Shown: piece by piece, positions 44,693-53,147 of the stretch | Position numbering within the stretch: the stretch's first letter is position 1 | How the letters are laid out: each line of letters begins with the position of its first letter | From: Actinacidiphila glaucinigra | GTDB lineage: Bacteria; Actinomycetota; Actinomycetes; Streptomycetales; Streptomycetaceae | Assembly: GCF_900188405.1 (NCBI RefSeq) | Contig: NZ_FZOF01000024.1 | Location: 1 to 64,000, forward strand | Direction: 5' to 3' | Length of the DNA stretch: 64,000 nt | Program-made: the position numbers and the translations under genes | The notes under the pieces: model-generated | The model's database searches: none | Seen by the model: only the letters and a program-made list of their open reading frames with translations | What the model was told of the DNA's origin: nothing

Positions 44693-45702
44693 CAGTCCCG
44701 CTCCGACCCCTCGGACCGCAGGTCCAGTCCGATGTCCAGGATCGGCGAGGAGTGCGTCAGGGCGCCCACGGCCAGGTAGTCGACGCCGGTGGTGGCGTAG
44801 GCGCGGGCGTTGTCCAGGGTGAGCCGGCCGGAGGACTCCAGCAGGGCGCGGCCCGCGACGATGGCGACCGCCTCCTCCGTGTCGGAGGGGGTGAAGTTGT
44901 CCAGCAGGATCAGGTCCGCGCCCGCGTCCAGGACCTCGCGGACCTGGTGCAGGGTGTCGACCTCGACCTCGATCGCCAGCTCGGGGAACTCGTCGCGGAC
45001 GGCCTTGAAGGCCGCCGCCACGCCGCCCGCGGCGACCACGTGGTTGTCCTTGACCAGGGCCGCGTCCGACAGCGACATGCGGTGGTTGACGCCGCCGCCG
45101 CAGCGGACCGCGTACTTCTCCAGCGCCCGCAGGCCCGGGGTCGTCTTCCGGGTGTCGCGGACCTTCGCCTTGGTGCCCTCCAGCGCGTCCGCCCAGCGGC
45201 GCGTGGTGGTGGCGATCCCGGACAGCCGGCACATCAGGTTGAGCGCGCTGCGCTCCGCGGTGAGCAGGTCCCTCGTACGGGTGCGCACCGAGAGCAGCGT
45301 TTGACCGGCCTCGACCCGGTCGCCGTCCTCGACGTGCCGCTCGACCTCGAACTCGTCGGTGCAGACGATGGACAGGACCGCCTCGGCGACCCGCAGACCG
45401 GCGACCACGCCGGCCTCGCGCGCGGTGAAGTCACCGGTGGCCATGGCGTCCTCGGGGATGGTGGCCACCGTGGTGACGTCCACCCCGCCGTCCAGGTCCT
45501 CCTCGATGGCCATGTGCGCGACGTCCTCGACCAGGACCGGGTCCAGCCCGGCGTCGACGAGCAGCTGCGCCAGGTCGGGGTCGAGACCGCACTCGCCCGG
45601 GTCGTGCGCGTAGTCGCCGTCGGAACCGCAGCCGCAGCCGTCGCCGCAGCCACCGCCTCCGGCGCCGCCGATCTGCAGGAGGGGGAGGTCGGGCGTGCTC
45701 AT
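44692..45702 (-). CDS. nadC: Nicotinate-nucleotide pyrophosphorylase (QAPRTase)
   Basis: 336 aa. Converts quinolinate and PRPP to nicotinate mononucleotide. Motifs: VRDTRKTTPGLRALEKYAVRCGGGVNHR (read in parts), KDNHV, EVEVDTLHQV and LLDNFTPSD. An N-terminal extension of about 40 residues contains CGDGCGCG and GECG, a possible metal-binding tail not found in E. coli NadC. It overlaps nadB by 4 nt and coaX by 1 nt. Confidence 0.96.
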   Translation of the reverse strand: MSTPDLPLLQIGGAGGGGCGDGCGCGSDGDYAHDPGECGLDPDLAQLLVDAGLDPVLVEDVAHMAIEEDLDGGVDVTTVATIPEDAMATGDFTAREAGVVAGLRVAEAVLSIVCTDEFEVERHVEDGDRVEAGQTLLSVRTRTRDLLTAERSALNLMCRLSGIATTTRRWADALEGTKAKVRDTRKTTPGLRALEKYAVRCGGGVNHRMSLSDAALVKDNHVVAAGGVAAAFKAVRDEFPELAIEVEVDTLHQVREVLDAGADLILLDNFTPSDTEEAVAIVAGRALLESSGRLTLDNARAYATTGVDYLAVGALTHSSPILDIGLDLRSEGSERD

Positions 45703-47426
45703 CGCAGGTGCTCCGTTCCGGAACGGGTCGGGGGAAGGTCCGCTGTGGGGGTGGTGCGGATGGTGAGACTAGTGGGTGCGACGGGTGCCGCCGCACCGGA
45801 CGGAAGCCGTACGACGATGTGCCTGCGCCAGTTCTCGTCGTCCCGCTCGGGGCGGTCCTCGCGCCAGTGGCAGCCGCGGGTCTCCTCGCGGCGGCGGGCC
45901 GCCTCCACCAGGATCCGGGCGACCAGGCAGAGGTTGGTCGCCTCCCAGCTCTCCACGCAGGGCTCGGCCGTCTTGCCGTCGCGCTCCAGCAGTTCCGCGG
46001 CGTCGGCGTACATCCGGCCCAGCGCCCCGGCCGCCCCGTCCAGGCTGGCCTCGCTGCGCAGCACCCCGGCGCCGCGCGTCATGATCCGCTGGATCTCGAA
46101 GCGCGCCCCGGCCGGCAGCAGCGGGAAGCGGCTCGGGTCGGGGACCACGGGGGCGCCGGGGGACGCCGGGTGCTCGGCGATGTCGGCGGCGATGCGCTCG
46201 GCGAAGACCAGTCCCTCCAGGAGGGAGTTGGACGCCAGCCGGTTCGCGCCGTGCACGCCCGTGCAGGCGACCTCGCCGCACGCGTACAGGCCCGGCACCG
46301 TGGTGCGGCCGTGCAGGTCGGTGCGGACGCCGCCGGAGGCGTAGTGCGCGGCGGGGGCCACCGGGATCGGCTGCGTGACCGGGTCGATGCCGTTGGCGCG
46401 GCAGGCGGCCAGGATCGTCGGGAAGCGCCGCTCCCACATCCGCGGGCCGAAGTGCCGGCCGTCGAGGTACATGTGCTCGGTGCCGGTCTCCTGCATGCGG
46501 CGCGTGATGCCCTTGGCGACGATGTCGCGGGGCGCCAGCTCGGCCAGCTCGTGCTGCCCCTGCATGAAGCGCACCCCGTCGGCGTCCACGAGGAAGGCGC
46601 CCTCCCCGCGCACGGCCTCGGAGACCAGCGGCTGCTGGCCCTCCGCGTCCGGGCCGAGGAAGAGGACCGTCGGGTGGAACTGCACGAACTCCAGGTCCGA
46701 GACCTCCGCGCCGGCGCGCAGCGCGAGGGCCACCCCGTCCCCGGTGGACACCGCCGGGTTGGTGGTGGCCGAGAAGACCTGCCCCATGCCGCCGGTGGCC
46801 AGCACCACGGCGCGGGCCCGCACGGCGCCGACGCCGTCGCGCTGCCCCTCGCCCATGACGTGCAGGGTGACGCCCGCGGCGCGGCCCTCGGCGTCGGTCA
46901 GCAGGTCCAGCACGAGCGCGTTCTCGATGAACTCGATCCCGGCCTCGCCTACGGCCTCGATCAGCGCCCGGGAGATCTCCAGGCCCGTCGCGTCGCCGCC
47001 CGCGTGCGCGATCCGGCGGCGGTGGTGACCGCCCTCCCGGGTCAGCAGGATCTCGCCCGTCGTCTCGCTGGTGTCGAAGTGCGCGCCCGTCGCTATCAGC
47101 CGGCGGACGGCGTCGGGGCCCTCGGTGACCAGGGTGCGCACGGCCTCCTCGTCGCAGAGCCCGGCGCCCGCCACCAAGGTATCGTCCAGGTGCTGCTCCG
47201 GGGTGTCGCCCTCGCCCAGGGCCGCGGCGATGCCGCCCTGCGCCCAGCGCGTGGAGCCGTCGTCGAGCCGTGCCTTGGTGACGACGGTGACCTTGGCGCC
47301 CTGCGCGGCGCAGCGCAGCGCGACCGTCAGCCCGGCGACGCCGGAACCGACGACCACCACGTCCGCCTCGTGCTCCCAGCCGGGCGCGGGGGCGTGCAGC
47401 CGTATGCCTGTACCTGTGCCGCTCAT
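45699..47426 (-). CDS. nadB: L-aspartate oxidase
   Basis: 575 aa flavoprotein making iminoaspartate for NAD synthesis. The FAD Rossmann motif is VVVGSGVAGLTVAL (about residues 24-37), with TRWAQGGIAAAL, substrate-site Arg in REGGHHRRRI, HPTVLFL and GVHGANRLASNSLLEG. The C-terminal helical domain ends about residue 530 and a species-specific tail follows. Overlaps panC and nadC by 4 nt each. nadA is not in the window. Confidence 0.96.
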   Translation of the reverse strand: MSGTGTGIRLHAPAPGWEHEADVVVVGSGVAGLTVALRCAAQGAKVTVVTKARLDDGSTRWAQGGIAAALGEGDTPEQHLDDTLVAGAGLCDEEAVRTLVTEGPDAVRRLIATGAHFDTSETTGEILLTREGGHHRRRIAHAGGDATGLEISRALIEAVGEAGIEFIENALVLDLLTDAEGRAAGVTLHVMGEGQRDGVGAVRARAVVLATGGMGQVFSATTNPAVSTGDGVALALRAGAEVSDLEFVQFHPTVLFLGPDAEGQQPLVSEAVRGEGAFLVDADGVRFMQGQHELAELAPRDIVAKGITRRMQETGTEHMYLDGRHFGPRMWERRFPTILAACRANGIDPVTQPIPVAPAAHYASGGVRTDLHGRTTVPGLYACGEVACTGVHGANRLASNSLLEGLVFAERIAADIAEHPASPGAPVVPDPSRFPLLPAGARFEIQRIMTRGAGVLRSEASLDGAAGALGRMYADAAELLERDGKTAEPCVESWEATNLCLVARILVEAARRREETRGCHWREDRPERDDENWRRHIVVRLPSGAAAPVAPTSLTIRTTPTADLPPTRSGTEHLR

Positions 47427-48277
47427 CGGCGGACTCCGAACTCCAGGGGGACGTTGTCGATCAGCCGGGTCGTGCCGACCTTGGCGGCGACGGCGAGCAC
47501 CGCCGGTCCGGTGTGGCCGGGGGCGGCCTCGGTGAAGTCATCCGGGTCGATCAGGGCCAGGTAGTCCACCGCCAGGCCGTCGCCCTTCTCCAGCACCGTC
47601 CGGGCCGCCGCGCGTACCGCGTCCGGGCCGTCGTCCAGCGCCTCGCGACCCGCGAACAGGGCCCGGGAGAGGGTGAGGGCGCTCTCGCGGTCGCCGTCGG
47701 AGAGGTAGCGGTTGCGGCTGGACAGGGCCAGGCCGTCCGGTTCGCGGACCGTGGGCACGCCGACGATCTCGGCCGGGAAGTTCAGGTCCGTCACCATGCG
47801 GCGGATCAGGGCCAGTTGCTGGGCGTCCTTCTGGCCGTAGAACGCCACGTCCGGCCGGGTCAGGTGGAGCAGCTTGGCGACGACGGTCAGCATGCCGTCG
47901 AAGTGGCCGGGGCGCGAGGCGCCCTCGTAGCCCTCGCCCATCGGCCCCGCGCTGATCCGCACCCGCGGCTGCCCGCCGGGGTACACCTCGTCGACGGAGG
48001 GCGCGAAGACGAGGTCGGCGCCGGCCCGGGCGGCGGTCGCGACGTCGGCGTCGAGGGTGCGCGGGTAGCGGTCGAAGTCCTCGTTCGGCCCGAACTGCAG
48101 CGGGTTGACGAAGACGGTGACGACGACGGTGCCGTCCCCCACCCGCTCGCGGGCGGTCCGCACGAGCGTGGCGTGCCCCTCGTGCAGCGCGCCCATGGTC
48201 ATGACGACGCCGACCCCGCCGGGCCTGCCCTCGACGGCCTCCCGCAGTTCCCGCGCGGTGTGCACCAGCCCGGTCAT
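47423..48277 (-). CDS. panC: Pantothenate synthetase
   Basis: 284 aa. Joins pantoate and beta-alanine with ATP. HIGH-like MGALHEGHATL (about residues 28-38), VTVFVNPLQFGPNEDF, YGQKDAQQL, and the KMSKS-like ALSSRNRYL. Its start overlaps the DUF2520 gene by 4 nt, and its stop overlaps nadB by 4 nt, so all are translationally coupled. Confidence 0.96.
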   Translation of the reverse strand: MTGLVHTARELREAVEGRPGGVGVVMTMGALHEGHATLVRTARERVGDGTVVVTVFVNPLQFGPNEDFDRYPRTLDADVATAARAGADLVFAPSVDEVYPGGQPRVRISAGPMGEGYEGASRPGHFDGMLTVVAKLLHLTRPDVAFYGQKDAQQLALIRRMVTDLNFPAEIVGVPTVREPDGLALSSRNRYLSDGDRESALTLSRALFAGREALDDGPDAVRAAARTVLEKGDGLAVDYLALIDPDDFTEAAPGHTGPAVLAVAAKVGTTRLIDNVPLEFGVRR

Positions 48278-49209
48278 CGCTCTCCCCCCTCGGCACCGTC
48301 CGCGAGGACGCCCAGCAGCGCCTCGGCGAACTCCGCCTTCAGCATTCCGCCCGCCAGCGCGCGGTCCGCCGTGGCGCGGGCCATCGCGATGTACGGGGCC
48401 ACCATCTCCGGCGCGTGCAGGCGCAGTTCCGCCAGGTGCGCCGCGACCGTGCCGGCGTCGCCGCGGGCGACCGGGCCGGTCAGGGCGGCGTCACCGGAGC
48501 GCAGGGCGTTGTCCAGGGCCGCCCCCAGCAGCGGGCCCAGCATGCGGCCGGGCTCGGTGACGCCCGAGGCGCGCAGCAGCTCCATCGACTGGGCGACCAG
48601 GGTGACCAGGTGGTTCGCGCCGATCGCCAGGCCCGCGTGGTAGAGCGGACGCGCCGACTCCTCGATCCACTCGGGCTCGCCGCCCATCTCGATCACCAGG
48701 GCCTCGGCGGCCATCCGCAGCTCCGCGGGGGCCGTGACGCCGAAGGAGCAGCCGGCCAGCCGCTGCACGTCGACGGAGGTGCCGGTGAAGGTCATCGCGG
48801 GGTGCAGCGCCAGCGGCAGCCCTCCCGCGCGCAGGGCGGGCGCCAGCACGCCGGTCCCGTACCGGCCCGAGGTGTGCACCAGCAGCTGGCCCGGCCGTAC
48901 GGCCCCGGTCTCGGCGAGCCCGGTCACCAGCCCGGGCAGCGCGTCGTCCGGCACGGTCAGCAGGACCAGCTCGGCGCGGGCCAGCACCTCGGCCGGCTCG
49001 ACCATCGGCACGTCGGGCAGCAGGGCGGCGGCGCGGCGGCGTGAGACGTCGGACACACCCGACGCCGCGACCGGATGGTGCCCGGCCAGTTTCAGCGCGG
49101 CCGCGAGCGCGGGACCGACCCGCCCCGCGCCGACGACACCGACCGTGAGCCGCGCGGGGCGGGCCTCCACGTCGGGGGGCAGGGGCCCCGGGGTGTGCGA
49201 TGCGTTCAC
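48274..49209 (-). CDS. Rossmann-fold and DUF2520 domain protein
   Basis: 311 aa. N-terminal NADP-type Rossmann motif LTVGVVGAGRVGPALAAAL (about residues 20-38) and a helical C-terminal DUF2520 domain with HPAMTFTGT and YHAGLAIGANHLV. The family resembles ketopantoate reductase or ProC-like enzymes and often precedes panC, so a role in pantoate supply is likely but unproven. GTG 49209 follows GGAAGG. First gene of the five-gene operon. Confidence 0.9.
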   Translation of the reverse strand: MNASHTPGPLPPDVEARPARLTVGVVGAGRVGPALAAALKLAGHHPVAASGVSDVSRRRAAALLPDVPMVEPAEVLARAELVLLTVPDDALPGLVTGLAETGAVRPGQLLVHTSGRYGTGVLAPALRAGGLPLALHPAMTFTGTSVDVQRLAGCSFGVTAPAELRMAAEALVIEMGGEPEWIEESARPLYHAGLAIGANHLVTLVAQSMELLRASGVTEPGRMLGPLLGAALDNALRSGDAALTGPVARGDAGTVAAHLAELRLHAPEMVAPYIAMARATADRALAGGMLKAEFAEALLGVLADGAEGGER

Positions 49210-49311
49210 GCTGCGCTGGCCTTCCGTTCCAGTCCTCACGGGGGTACCGGACGTTCTCGTCAATGCTACGCGAATGTTTCCCGGCGCCCTCCGGGGCGGC
49301 AGGATCGGTCC

Positions 49312-50433
49312 ATGACCTCTGCCGACGACGAGAAGGCGCGGCGCATCGCCGCCATACGCTCCTGCGACCGCGTGCTGTCCCACGGGAAGCCCCCCACGAT
49401 GCGCGAACGGCTGGCCAGGCTGGCCGGACGGGACGGCCTGGACGGCCCCGTGGACATGTACGGCGACGGGATCGTCGCCGAACTGGAGCACCGGGTGGCC
49501 GGGCTGCTCGGCACGGAGGAGGCCGTCTGGTTCCCCACCGGCACGATGGCCCAGCAGGTCGCCCTGCGCTGCTGGGCGGGACGCACCGGCAACCCCGTCG
49601 TCGCGCTGCACCCGCTGGCCCACCCCGAGATGCACGAGCGCGGCGCGCTGTCCGCGCTGAGCGGGCTGCGGACCGTCCACCCCACCACGGCCCGCCGGAT
49701 ACCCGACGCCGACGAGGTGCGCGGCATGGACGAGCCCTTCGGCACGCTCATGCTGGAACTGCCGCTCCGGGACGCCGGCTTCGTCCTCCCGACCTGGGAC
49801 GAACTCACCGCCGTCGTCGAAGCGGCACGCGAGCGCGACGCCGTCGTCCACTTCGACGGCGCCCGCCTGTGGGAGTGCCCGCCGCACTTCGGGCACCCCC
49901 TGGACGAGATCGCCGGCCTCGCCGACAGCGTGTACGTCTCCTTCTACAAGTCCCTCGGCGGCGTCTCCGGCGCCGCGCTGGCGGGCCCCGCCGATTTCGC
50001 CGCGGAGGCCCGTACCTGGCGGCACCGGTACGGCGGCCTGGTCTTCCAGCAGTGGCCCGCGGTGCTGGCCGCCCTCGACGGGCTCGACCACGAACTGCCG
50101 CGCCTGCCGGAGTACGTCGCCCACGCGAAGGGCGTCGCGGCGGCCCTGCGGGACGCGCTCGCCGCGGGGGCGGGCTGGGTCCGGGTGCACCCGGAGGTAC
50201 CGCACACGCACCAGTTCCAGGTGTGGCTGGCGGAGTCCCCGGACGTCCTCAACGAGGCCACGGTGCGGCAGGCCGAGGAGACCAAGACGGCGCTCTTCGG
50301 GCGCTGGGCCCCGGCGGAGGTGCCGGGGGTCGCGATGACGGAGGTCACGGTGGGGGCGTCCGCGCTCGAGTGGGACCCCGCCACCGTGGGGGACGCCGTC
50401 GCGGACTTCCTCCGCCTCGTGGCTGCCGCCTGA
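49312..50433 (+). CDS. PLP-dependent threonine aldolase-like lyase
   Basis: 373 aa, beta-eliminating lyase/threonine aldolase family. N-terminal DMYGDG, PLP-binding ACID loop VHFDGARLWE (Asp/Ala/Arg, about residues 181-190) and catalytic Lys in YVSFYKSLGG (about 208-217). Related enzymes split threonine to glycine and acetaldehyde. ATG 49312 has AGGATCGG upstream. Divergent from the panC operon. Confidence 0.92.
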   Translation: MTSADDEKARRIAAIRSCDRVLSHGKPPTMRERLARLAGRDGLDGPVDMYGDGIVAELEHRVAGLLGTEEAVWFPTGTMAQQVALRCWAGRTGNPVVALHPLAHPEMHERGALSALSGLRTVHPTTARRIPDADEVRGMDEPFGTLMLELPLRDAGFVLPTWDELTAVVEAARERDAVVHFDGARLWECPPHFGHPLDEIAGLADSVYVSFYKSLGGVSGAALAGPADFAAEARTWRHRYGGLVFQQWPAVLAALDGLDHELPRLPEYVAHAKGVAAALRDALAAGAGWVRVHPEVPHTHQFQVWLAESPDVLNEATVRQAEETKTALFGRWAPAEVPGVAMTEVTVGASALEWDPATVGDAVADFLRLVAAA

Positions 50434-50454
50434 TCGCGGCTGGGCCGGGCTACC

Positions 50455-50488
50455 CGGTGGTTGTGTGCGGCTCGGTGGTTGTGTGCGG
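50455..50488. repeat. Tandem 18-bp repeat, two copies
   Basis: CGGTGGTTGTGTGCGG occurs at 50455-50470 and 50473-50488. The second copy runs into the left arm of the large inverted repeat. Confidence 0.8.
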
Positions 50489-50597
50489 GTTGTTTGCGCC
50501 TGCGGCGGGCGGTTTCCCCGCCGCCCGCCCGTTTGCCCGGCGCGGTCAGTGACCACCTCGCTGCGTACGTATGGGGTCGGTGCCGCGCCGGGGTACG

Positions 50598-50626
50598 CCC
50601 CCAGCCTTCGGCCGGGGGGACCCCCA
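50598..50626. repeat. 29-bp hairpin element, copy 1
   Basis: Starts CCCCCAGCCTTCGGCC, followed by six G, then ACCCCCA. Forms a GC hairpin. Identical to copy 2 and missing from the matching place in the right arm. Sequences of this kind are frequent between Streptomyces genes. Confidence 0.85.
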
Positions 50627-50682
50627 CCTCGGCGCTCGCGGCGCTGCCTCACGTCATTCCGTGCCGCGTGCTCCGCTCGTCT

Positions 50683-50711
50683 CCCCCAGCCTTCGGCCGG
50701 GGGGACCCCCA
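50683..50711. repeat. 29-bp hairpin element, copy 2
   Basis: Exact copy of 50598-50626, 85 bp downstream, again absent from the corresponding right-arm position. The pair indicates recent duplication or insertion. Confidence 0.85.
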
Positions 50712-51057
50712 TGGGGGCACCCCGCCACACCCCCTTCTGTCGCATGGGCGGCTGACGGCCGGAGGGGGGGTTCAGTTAGGCACGTGCGGCAACCCCGGAC
50801 CGCCCTCCACACCCTCCGGCCGTCATGCGCCCCAACAAACGGGAGGGGGTGTGGCGGGGTGCGCCCGGAAACGACGAGCGGTGGACCCGGGCGCCGAATG
50901 ATGTCGACGTAAACCGCGAGCGTTGAGGACGTGCGCCGGCGCGGCCCCGACCCACGCACACGGCGCGAGGCCCGCACTGACCGCGCCGGGCAATCGGGCG
51001 GGAGGGTGGGAGAGCCGCCCGCCGCAGGCGCAAACGACCCGCACACGGCGACACGGG

Positions 51058-51756
51058 TCAGGCGCCGCCGCCCGCGCCGGCGCCCGCGCGGACCAGACCC
51101 GTCTCGTACGCGAGGACCACCGCCTGCACGCGGTCCCGAAGCTCCAACTTCGTGAGGATCCGCCCGACATGCGTCTTCACCGTCGCCTCGCTGAGCACCA
51201 GCTTCGCCGCGATCTCCCCGTTGGACAGCCCCTGGGCCACCAGCAGCAGCACCTCGCGCTCACGGTCCGTCAGCCGGTCCAGCTCCTTGTGCGTCGGCTG
51301 GCTCGCGCTCGGCAGCAGCGGGGTGAAGCGGTCGAGCAGGCGCCGCGTGGTGCTGGGGGCGACGACCGCGTCGCCGCTGTGGACGGCGCGGATCGCCGCG
51401 AGCAGCTCGTCCGGGGGGACGTCCTTGAGCATGAAGCCGCTCGCGCCTGCCTTGAGGGCGGAGAAGGCGTACTCGTCGAGGTCGAAGGTGGTCAGGATGA
51501 GCACGCGGGGCCCGCCGTCGTCAGGGGTGCGGTCGGGGGCGCCGCAGATATGGCGGGTGGCCTCGACGCCGTCCAGGCGCGGCATGCGGACGTCCATGAG
51601 GACCACGTCCACCGCCGTGGTGCGCAGGGTCTCGACGGCCTCCGCGCCGTCCCCGGCCTCGGCGACGACCTCCATGTCGGGCTGGGCCTGCAGCACCATG
51701 CGGAAGCCGGTGCGCAGCAGCACCTGGTCGTCGACGAGCATCACGCGGATCGCCAT
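51058..51756 (-). CDS. LuxR/NarL-type response regulator
   Basis: 232 aa. The receiver has the acidic pair VDDQ, phosphorylation Asp in VVLMDVRMP (about residue 54), Thr in ILTTFD and Lys in LKDVPP. The C-terminal LuxR helix-turn-helix (LTDREREVLLLVAQGLSNGEIA, about 163-184) ends in a Gly/Ala tail. The adjacent upstream kinase gene (64-nt gap) is its likely partner. Target genes unknown. Confidence 0.94.
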   Translation of the reverse strand: MAIRVMLVDDQVLLRTGFRMVLQAQPDMEVVAEAGDGAEAVETLRTTAVDVVLMDVRMPRLDGVEATRHICGAPDRTPDDGGPRVLILTTFDLDEYAFSALKAGASGFMLKDVPPDELLAAIRAVHSGDAVVAPSTTRRLLDRFTPLLPSASQPTHKELDRLTDREREVLLLVAQGLSNGEIAAKLVLSEATVKTHVGRILTKLELRDRVQAVVLAYETGLVRAGAGAGGGA

Positions 51757-51820
51757 CGGTCCGGTCCCTCTTTCCCTTTGCCTGTCGTCTCTGTTTGCCG
51801 CTGCCGCGCAGCGCGTCCCG

Positions 51821-53014
51821 CTAGCGCGCGGCCTTCACCGGGAGCACCGCGCTGATGCGGAAGCCCCCGCCGGGGCGGGGCCCGGCGTCCAGGGTGCCGC
51901 TGACCATGCCGACGCGTTCGCGCATGCCGATGAGGCCCTGGCCCTGGCCGTCCTCGCCGCCGCCTTCGTACAGCTCCTGCTGGGCGCCGCGTCCGTCGTC
52001 CTCGATGAGGAGGCTGAGGTCGCCGTCGCCGAAGGTGAGCCGGACCTTGGCGTGCGCCTCGGGTCCGCCGTGCTTGCGGGTGTTGGTGAGCGCCTCCTGC
52101 ACGATGCGGTAGGCGGTGAGCTCGACGCCGCTGGCGAGCGGCCGGGACTCCCCCGCGACCTCGAAGGCGACGGGCAGCCCCGCGCCGCGGACCTGCTCTA
52201 TGAGGTCGGTCAGCTGGTCGACTCCGGGCTGCGGCACGTACTCTCCGCCGCCGTCGTCTCCGGTGCGCAGCACCCCGAGGAGGCGGCGCATCTCGGTGAG
52301 GGCCTGGCGGCCGGTGGTGGAGATGGTCTCCAGCGCCTGCTTGGCCTGCTCGGGCGAGGCGTCCAGCACATAGGCGGCGCCGTCGGCCTGGACGACCATG
52401 ACGGAGACGTTGTGGGCGACGACGTCGTGCAGTTCGCGGGCGATGCGCGCGCGTTCGGCGGCGACCGCGGCCTTGGACTGGGCCTCGCGTTCGCGCTGCA
52501 GGCGGGCGGCGCGTTCCTCCAGCTCGGCGTAGTAGGCGCGGCGGGTGCGGAGGCTGTCGCCGATCACCCAGGCCAGCAGGAAGGGGACGGCGAGGAAGAC
52601 GGCGGAGACGGCGTCGGCCCATTGACCCTCGCTCTCGTTGGGCCAGCGCAGCGTGGAGATGGTGGAGGCGACCAGGCCGCCGGCGAAGGCGAGCCGGGAC
52701 GCCCAGCGGGCGCCGTTGGCCGCGACGGTGTAGATGATCACCAGCATGGCGAAGTCGCCCGGGTTGGCCTGGACGTCCAGCACCAGTTGGAGCACCCCGA
52801 CGAGGATGCCGAGCAGCAGCATCTTCTCCGGCATGCGGCGGCGCAGCGCGACCACGGCGGACAGCGCGAGCGCCAGCGGCACGGCGGCGGCCCGGGAGTG
52901 CGCGTGCAGCTCGTCGTTGGCGATCCACAGGGAGGAGAACCCGAGCAGGACGAGAGCCCAGAAGCTGTCGACCCAGGTCGGGTGCCTGCGGAGGAAATCG
53001 TAGAGACGCTGCAC
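51821..53014 (-). CDS. NarL-type sensor histidine kinase
   Basis: 397 aa. Four to six N-terminal membrane helices (about residues 15-150) without a large outside domain, then HisKA_3 with the phospho-His in ARIARELHDVVAHNVSVMV (about residue 198), then an HATPase domain with EALTNTRKHG, IEDDGRG and GLIGMRERV. GTG 53014 begins MQRLYDFLRRHPTWVDSFW and has TACGCT 7 nt upstream (leaderless type); ATG 53032 would add six residues. The signal is unknown. Confidence 0.92.
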   Translation of the reverse strand: MQRLYDFLRRHPTWVDSFWALVLLGFSSLWIANDELHAHSRAAAVPLALALSAVVALRRRMPEKMLLLGILVGVLQLVLDVQANPGDFAMLVIIYTVAANGARWASRLAFAGGLVASTISTLRWPNESEGQWADAVSAVFLAVPFLLAWVIGDSLRTRRAYYAELEERAARLQREREAQSKAAVAAERARIARELHDVVAHNVSVMVVQADGAAYVLDASPEQAKQALETISTTGRQALTEMRRLLGVLRTGDDGGGEYVPQPGVDQLTDLIEQVRGAGLPVAFEVAGESRPLASGVELTAYRIVQEALTNTRKHGGPEAHAKVRLTFGDGDLSLLIEDDGRGAQQELYEGGGEDGQGQGLIGMRERVGMVSGTLDAGPRPGGGFRISAVLPVKAAR

Positions 53015-53147
53015 GTAACCCAGCGTAGGCATCCCGGATGTGTGCGGGAGTCAACCGGAGGAGCGATCCGGGGTACTCCCCAGGGTGGACGCGCGCCCTC
53101 CGCCGAGGAGGAGGCGGCGGGCCGCCCGGGGGTGCGCCCCCGCCCGG

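Larger units (their letters stand above)
50481..51046. repeat. Large imperfect inverted repeat between convergent genes
   Basis: Left arm 50481-50765 (285 bp) and right arm 50813-51046 (234 bp) are inverted copies around a 47-bp centre. Both arms begin with GTGTGCGGGT and then TTTGCGCCTGCGGCGGGCGG read inward, share GCCCGGCGCGGTCAGTG, CGCTCGCGG and CACCCCGCCACACCCCCT, and end with GACGGCCGG. The excess length of the left arm is mostly two 29-bp insertions. The region separates the ends of two convergent genes and has no convincing ORF. It may act as a two-way terminator or be an inverted pair of intergenic repeat elements. Confidence 0.85.

Noticed and set aside
50434..51057. Open reading frames of 90-150 codons on both strands
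   Set aside because: They arise from the GC-rich inverted repeat, look alike on both strands because the arms are copies, and show no protein-like composition or ribosome-binding sites.
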